Positions 61,872 to 64,000 of a DNA stretch of 64,000 bases are shown here, in pieces. Numbering within the stretch: position 1 is the first letter of the stretch; the number at the start of each line of letters is the position of its first letter. The stretch covers positions 1-64,000 of the forward strand of contig JAABRF010000005.1 in assembly GCA_011391075.1 (NCBI GenBank), given 5' to 3'. The translations under genes were made by a program, and so were the position numbers. A model generated the notes under the pieces. The model was not told the origin of the DNA and made no database searches. It was given only the letters and a program-made list of their open reading frames with translations. This DNA comes from Flavobacteriia bacterium (GTDB lineage Bacteria > Bacteroidota > Bacteroidia > Flavobacteriales > Flavobacteriaceae).

Positions 61872-62276
61872 ATGAATTACGGCAAAATTAACATTGCAAC
61901 TGGTCTTTTTTTCTTGGCTTTTTTTATGATGTACGGGTTTCTATTGATTTACAATAGAGACTTTGCCTCAAACAAATTGGAATGGATTGCCAATTCTGAA
62001 TCGGGTGCCCATTTTGAATCGCGACTAGCACACGTTCACGGAAATTTATTTGCCGTACTCAATATCTTCATCGGATATTTAATGTTGCAATTTAATATCA
62101 GAGCAAAATCACTTCAATGGATTTCCATTTTTTTACTCGGTGGTATGTTAATGCCATTAGGAATTTTAGCGGAATTAATATTTAAAGCTCCGCCAATTTT
62201 TGTGCTTTTGGGCGCAATAAGTGTTATTATAGCAATAGTTTGGCTTGGATTTGAAGTAATCAAAAAGCCCAAATAA
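61872..62276 (+). CDS. Four-helix membrane protein, unknown function
   Basis: A 134-residue integral membrane protein with four predicted helices (about 8-27, 55-75, 85-105 and 110-128). A loop between helices 1 and 2 carries ESRLAHVHGNLFAV, with two His placed near the membrane. I do not recognise the family with confidence. It starts 29 bp after the permease, on the same strand, and belongs to the stretch that appears inserted before the permease fragment. Confidence 0.75.
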   Translation: MNYGKINIATGLFFLAFFMMYGFLLIYNRDFASNKLEWIANSESGAHFESRLAHVHGNLFAVLNIFIGYLMLQFNIRAKSLQWISIFLLGGMLMPLGILAELIFKAPPIFVLLGAISVIIAIVWLGFEVIKKPK

Positions 62277-62284
62277 AATAGTTT

Positions 62285-62369
62285 GAATGTCCTTAAAAAT
62301 ATTACTTAAACGCACTTTATTCCATACTTAAACCGTTAATTGATTATTTTTTTGGACATTCTTTTTTTA
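62285..62369 (+). terminator. Possible terminator after the four-helix protein
   Basis: gaatgtcc (62285-62292) can pair with ggacattc (62354-62361), which is followed by seven T residues. The 61-nt loop is long, so this is a weak call. Confidence 0.35.
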
Positions 62370-62388
62370 ACTTTTAATCTTAATTACA

Positions 62389-62769
62389 ATGAGAATCTTT
62401 ACCTTTATTTTGTTAATTGCTTTTGGATTGTTAACCTTTTTTTTGAGTAGTTCCGTACTATTTGACTGGTTTGGAATAAGAGCCTTAGAAGGGAACTTTG
62501 TCCCTTTTGTGGTTTGGATAAATCTATTAAGTGCTATACTCTATTTAATTGCGGCTTATCTATTAATAATGAAAAAGAAAATGGCATTTACGGCTTTGAT
62601 TATCAGTTTGATATTATTAATCATAGGCAATATTGTTTTACAATTCTACATTAAAAATGGTGGATTATATGAGTTGAAAACCCCTAAGGCATTACTTTTT
62701 AGAACAATAATTACAGTAATTCTTACAAGTTTGTCTTATGTCATTTTATTTAGAAAAAAATCAATTTAA
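62389..62769 (+). CDS. Second small four-helix membrane protein, unknown function
   Basis: A 126-residue integral membrane protein with four predicted helices (about 3-25, 40-60, 68-88 and 105-123) and a basic tail (FRKKSI). No motif is recognised. It starts 112 bp after the previous membrane protein and ends 5 bp before the phospholipase-like gene, so it is likely co-expressed with that gene. Confidence 0.75.
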   Translation: MRIFTFILLIAFGLLTFFLSSSVLFDWFGIRALEGNFVPFVVWINLLSAILYLIAAYLLIMKKKMAFTALIISLILLIIGNIVLQFYIKNGGLYELKTPKALLFRTIITVILTSLSYVILFRKKSI

Positions 62770-62774
62770 GCAAA

Positions 62775-63662
62775 ATGAAATTGGTTTATAAAATAGTGAT
62801 TTTCACATTTGTTTTTTTCAATGTGATTGAAATTTTTTCTCAGGAAACAAGTAATCCTAAATTTGAATTATCAACGATTGCACAAGCTAATCAAGGGAAT
62901 AGCTATATTACTTTTCCAACTGATATTGGCAATATGGAACCGCTAATATTTGAAGCTAATTTGATACCCAATTTTATAATTAGAGAAAACAGCAACTCTA
63001 AATTGATGGGTGTACTGACACCACAGATTATTATAAGAATGTATAATCAATATTCTTATCCAATAAAAACACCTAGTTATCGTCCACAGGTAACATTGTA
63101 CTATAACTTTAAAGAAGCGTCAACATTTAAAAAAGTTATTTTTGGAAGATTAGCTCATCATTCTAACGGTCAAAACGACTCACTGATATATTACAATGGA
63201 TTGTTAAATATAGATTCAGGTGATTTTTCAACAGATTTTATTGAAGCCGGTTATATCTTTACCAATTTGGCACCAAAAACAAATGCTGTTCGATTTTTTA
63301 AATCCTCATTGGAATATCATCCTAAAAATTCGACACATGAACTATTAAACAACAGCTATCAACGTTGGCGCTGGCACAACGAATTTTCTGCTTTTAAAAT
63401 TCCTGTTAATAATCAAAACAAAAAAGCAAGAATGTCTTTGGACGTAAAAACGATAATTTTTTTAGGAAATATAATTGATACCCCTACATTTTCAACCGAT
63501 AGATTCCAAATGAGCGTAACATACAGTTATTATCCAAAGTTTTTAGAAGATATAGGTTTTTTTGTGCAATTTTATCAAGGTAAAGATTTTTATAACGTTT
63601 ATTATAATCAAGATAGAACAATGTTGCGTTTCGGCTTAATGACCGACAAGTTACGTTTTTAA
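62775..63662 (+). CDS. Outer-membrane phospholipase A1-like protein
   Basis: A 295-residue protein with signal peptide (MKLVYKIVIFTFVFFNVIEIFS) and a beta-barrel body. The OMPLA catalytic motif HxSNG is present in GRLAHHSNGQNDS (about 126-138). Further strands include FIEAGYIFTNL and SVTYSYYPKFLEDIGFFVQF, and the gene ends LRFGLMTDKLRF. OMPLA hydrolyses outer-membrane phospholipids when dimerised by calcium, and the dyad His/Ser plus Asn fit this. It is not part of known ybh operons and lies just before the permease fragment. Confidence 0.85.
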   Translation: MKLVYKIVIFTFVFFNVIEIFSQETSNPKFELSTIAQANQGNSYITFPTDIGNMEPLIFEANLIPNFIIRENSNSKLMGVLTPQIIIRMYNQYSYPIKTPSYRPQVTLYYNFKEASTFKKVIFGRLAHHSNGQNDSLIYYNGLLNIDSGDFSTDFIEAGYIFTNLAPKTNAVRFFKSSLEYHPKNSTHELLNNSYQRWRWHNEFSAFKIPVNNQNKKARMSLDVKTIIFLGNIIDTPTFSTDRFQMSVTYSYYPKFLEDIGFFVQFYQGKDFYNVYYNQDRTMLRFGLMTDKLRF

Positions 63663-63664
63663 TT

Positions 63665-63820
63665 AAATTCAACCCGGTGCGTTATTTTATAGAGGTCATC
63701 CGCATGGTAATGCTCAAAGGTTCAGGCTTCCATGATGTAATGCCTCAATTCCTTAAAATAAGTATATATGCACTTGTGATGAATGGATTGGCTATATGGA
63801 GTTATCATAAAACCAATTAA
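63665..63820 (+). pseudogene. Remnant of an ABC permease C-terminus
   Basis: The frame from 63665 reads KFNPVRYFIEVIRMVMLKGS and continues 31 more residues to the stop at 63818-63820. It aligns over 51 residues with the very end of the intact permease at 60721-61842, with 43 identities. No start codon or upstream part is present, because the preceding gene stops at 63662. It is therefore a gene remnant left when new DNA separated it from its 5' part. Confidence 0.88.
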
Positions 63821-63826
63821 AAATAT

Positions 63827-63834
63827 TACTTTTG
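63827..63834 (+). promoter_or_regulatory. Candidate -7 element of the right-edge gene
   Basis: TACTTTTG matches TAnnTTTG exactly, 27 bp upstream of the ATG at 63862. Confidence 0.45.
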
Positions 63835-63861
63835 CCTCCGTAACTTTTATTACCATTTAAA

Positions 63862-64000
63862 ATGCATTCCAAATTTTTATTCAACCTACTGGTTTTCGTA
63901 TGGTTTACGGGAATCACTTTTGCTCAAGAAAAAGACAATACCAAACCTACTTATACCGGAACGGTGACTTCAATGATTCATGTTCCTTCTATTGCGTCTA
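63862..64000 (+). CDS. Start of a secreted-protein gene (3' end outside window)
   Basis: The ATG at 63862 opens a frame to the window edge, 46 codons. It begins with a clear signal peptide (MHSKFLFNLLVFVWFTGITFAQ), then EKDNTKPTYTGTVTSMIHVP. Too little is visible to assign a family. A -7-like element just upstream suggests its own promoter. Confidence 0.7.
   Translation, partial: MHSKFLFNLLVFVWFTGITFAQEKDNTKPTYTGTVTSMIHVPSIAS

Noticed and set aside
1-64000. tRNA, rRNA, prophage or insertion sequence
   Set aside because: No cloverleaf, rRNA core sequence, integrase, transposase or phage structural gene was recognised anywhere in the window.

Overview
The window looks like chromosome of a Flavobacteriia-type Bacteroidota. 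It is AT-rich and strongly lacks Shine-Dalgarno sequences. Several start regions carry the Bacteroidota -7 element TAnnTTTG, some with a TTTG about 17-19 nt upstream. Typical gene content includes a PKD/HYR-repeat adhesin, a CcsBA fusion, the rimP-nusA-infB order, sufB/C/D, paired OmpA-family lipoproteins and DUF5777- and DUF6646-like barrels. I cannot name the species. I saw no rRNA, tRNA, CRISPR array or insertion sequence.

Layout. 1-3026 (minus): a small secreted protein and the first ~820 residues of a giant repeat adhesin that runs off the left edge. 3276-4463: bacilliredoxin and an HD phosphohydrolase. 4541-9164 (minus): infB, nusA, rimP. 9328-10991: tandem Usp protein and exonuclease III. 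11266-20816: two adjacent giant proteins (about 1,650 and 1,491 residues) of unknown function, the most interesting uncharacterised module here. 20882-21850: trpS. 22179-29227: a respiratory electron-transfer cluster with a hexaheme cytochrome lipoprotein, a monoheme lipoprotein, an outer-membrane barrel, a Tat-type Fe-S protein, an NrfD-like membrane protein, an anchored periplasmic protein, a class I cytochrome c and an Rrf2 regulator. No molybdopterin catalytic subunit is present. 29233-35851 (minus): two paralogous OmpA-like lipoproteins flank the CcsBA cytochrome c maturation fusion, a PAP2 phosphatase and TatA, so the machinery for making cytochromes and exporting the Fe-S protein lies beside the cluster.

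36083-38891: a small barrel, an unknown lipoprotein and an AlbA_2-type protein. 38898-43875 (minus): sulfate assimilation, transcribed as APS reductase, CysD, CysN, SLC13 permease. 44107-47136 (minus): ALDH7-type aldehyde dehydrogenase, a DUF1858 protein and a CapA-type protein. 47341-52920: sufB, an S9 peptidase, sufC and sufD behind a palindrome that resembles a Fur box. 53055-54395 (minus): serine hydrolase.

54589-63820: a TetR-controlled export operon matching E. coli CecR-YbhG-YbhF-YbhS-YbhR, with a TolC-like protein. YbhF is split into two ATPase genes with a cupin-like gene between them. The permease end looks mosaic: after two small membrane proteins and an outer-membrane phospholipase A-like gene, a second diverged copy of the permease C-terminus remains as a fragment. 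A new secreted-protein gene starts at 63862 and runs off the right edge. Dispersed 8-bp tandem units (ATTAGCAC), a 35-bp repeat and REP-like palindromes sit in several intergenic gaps.
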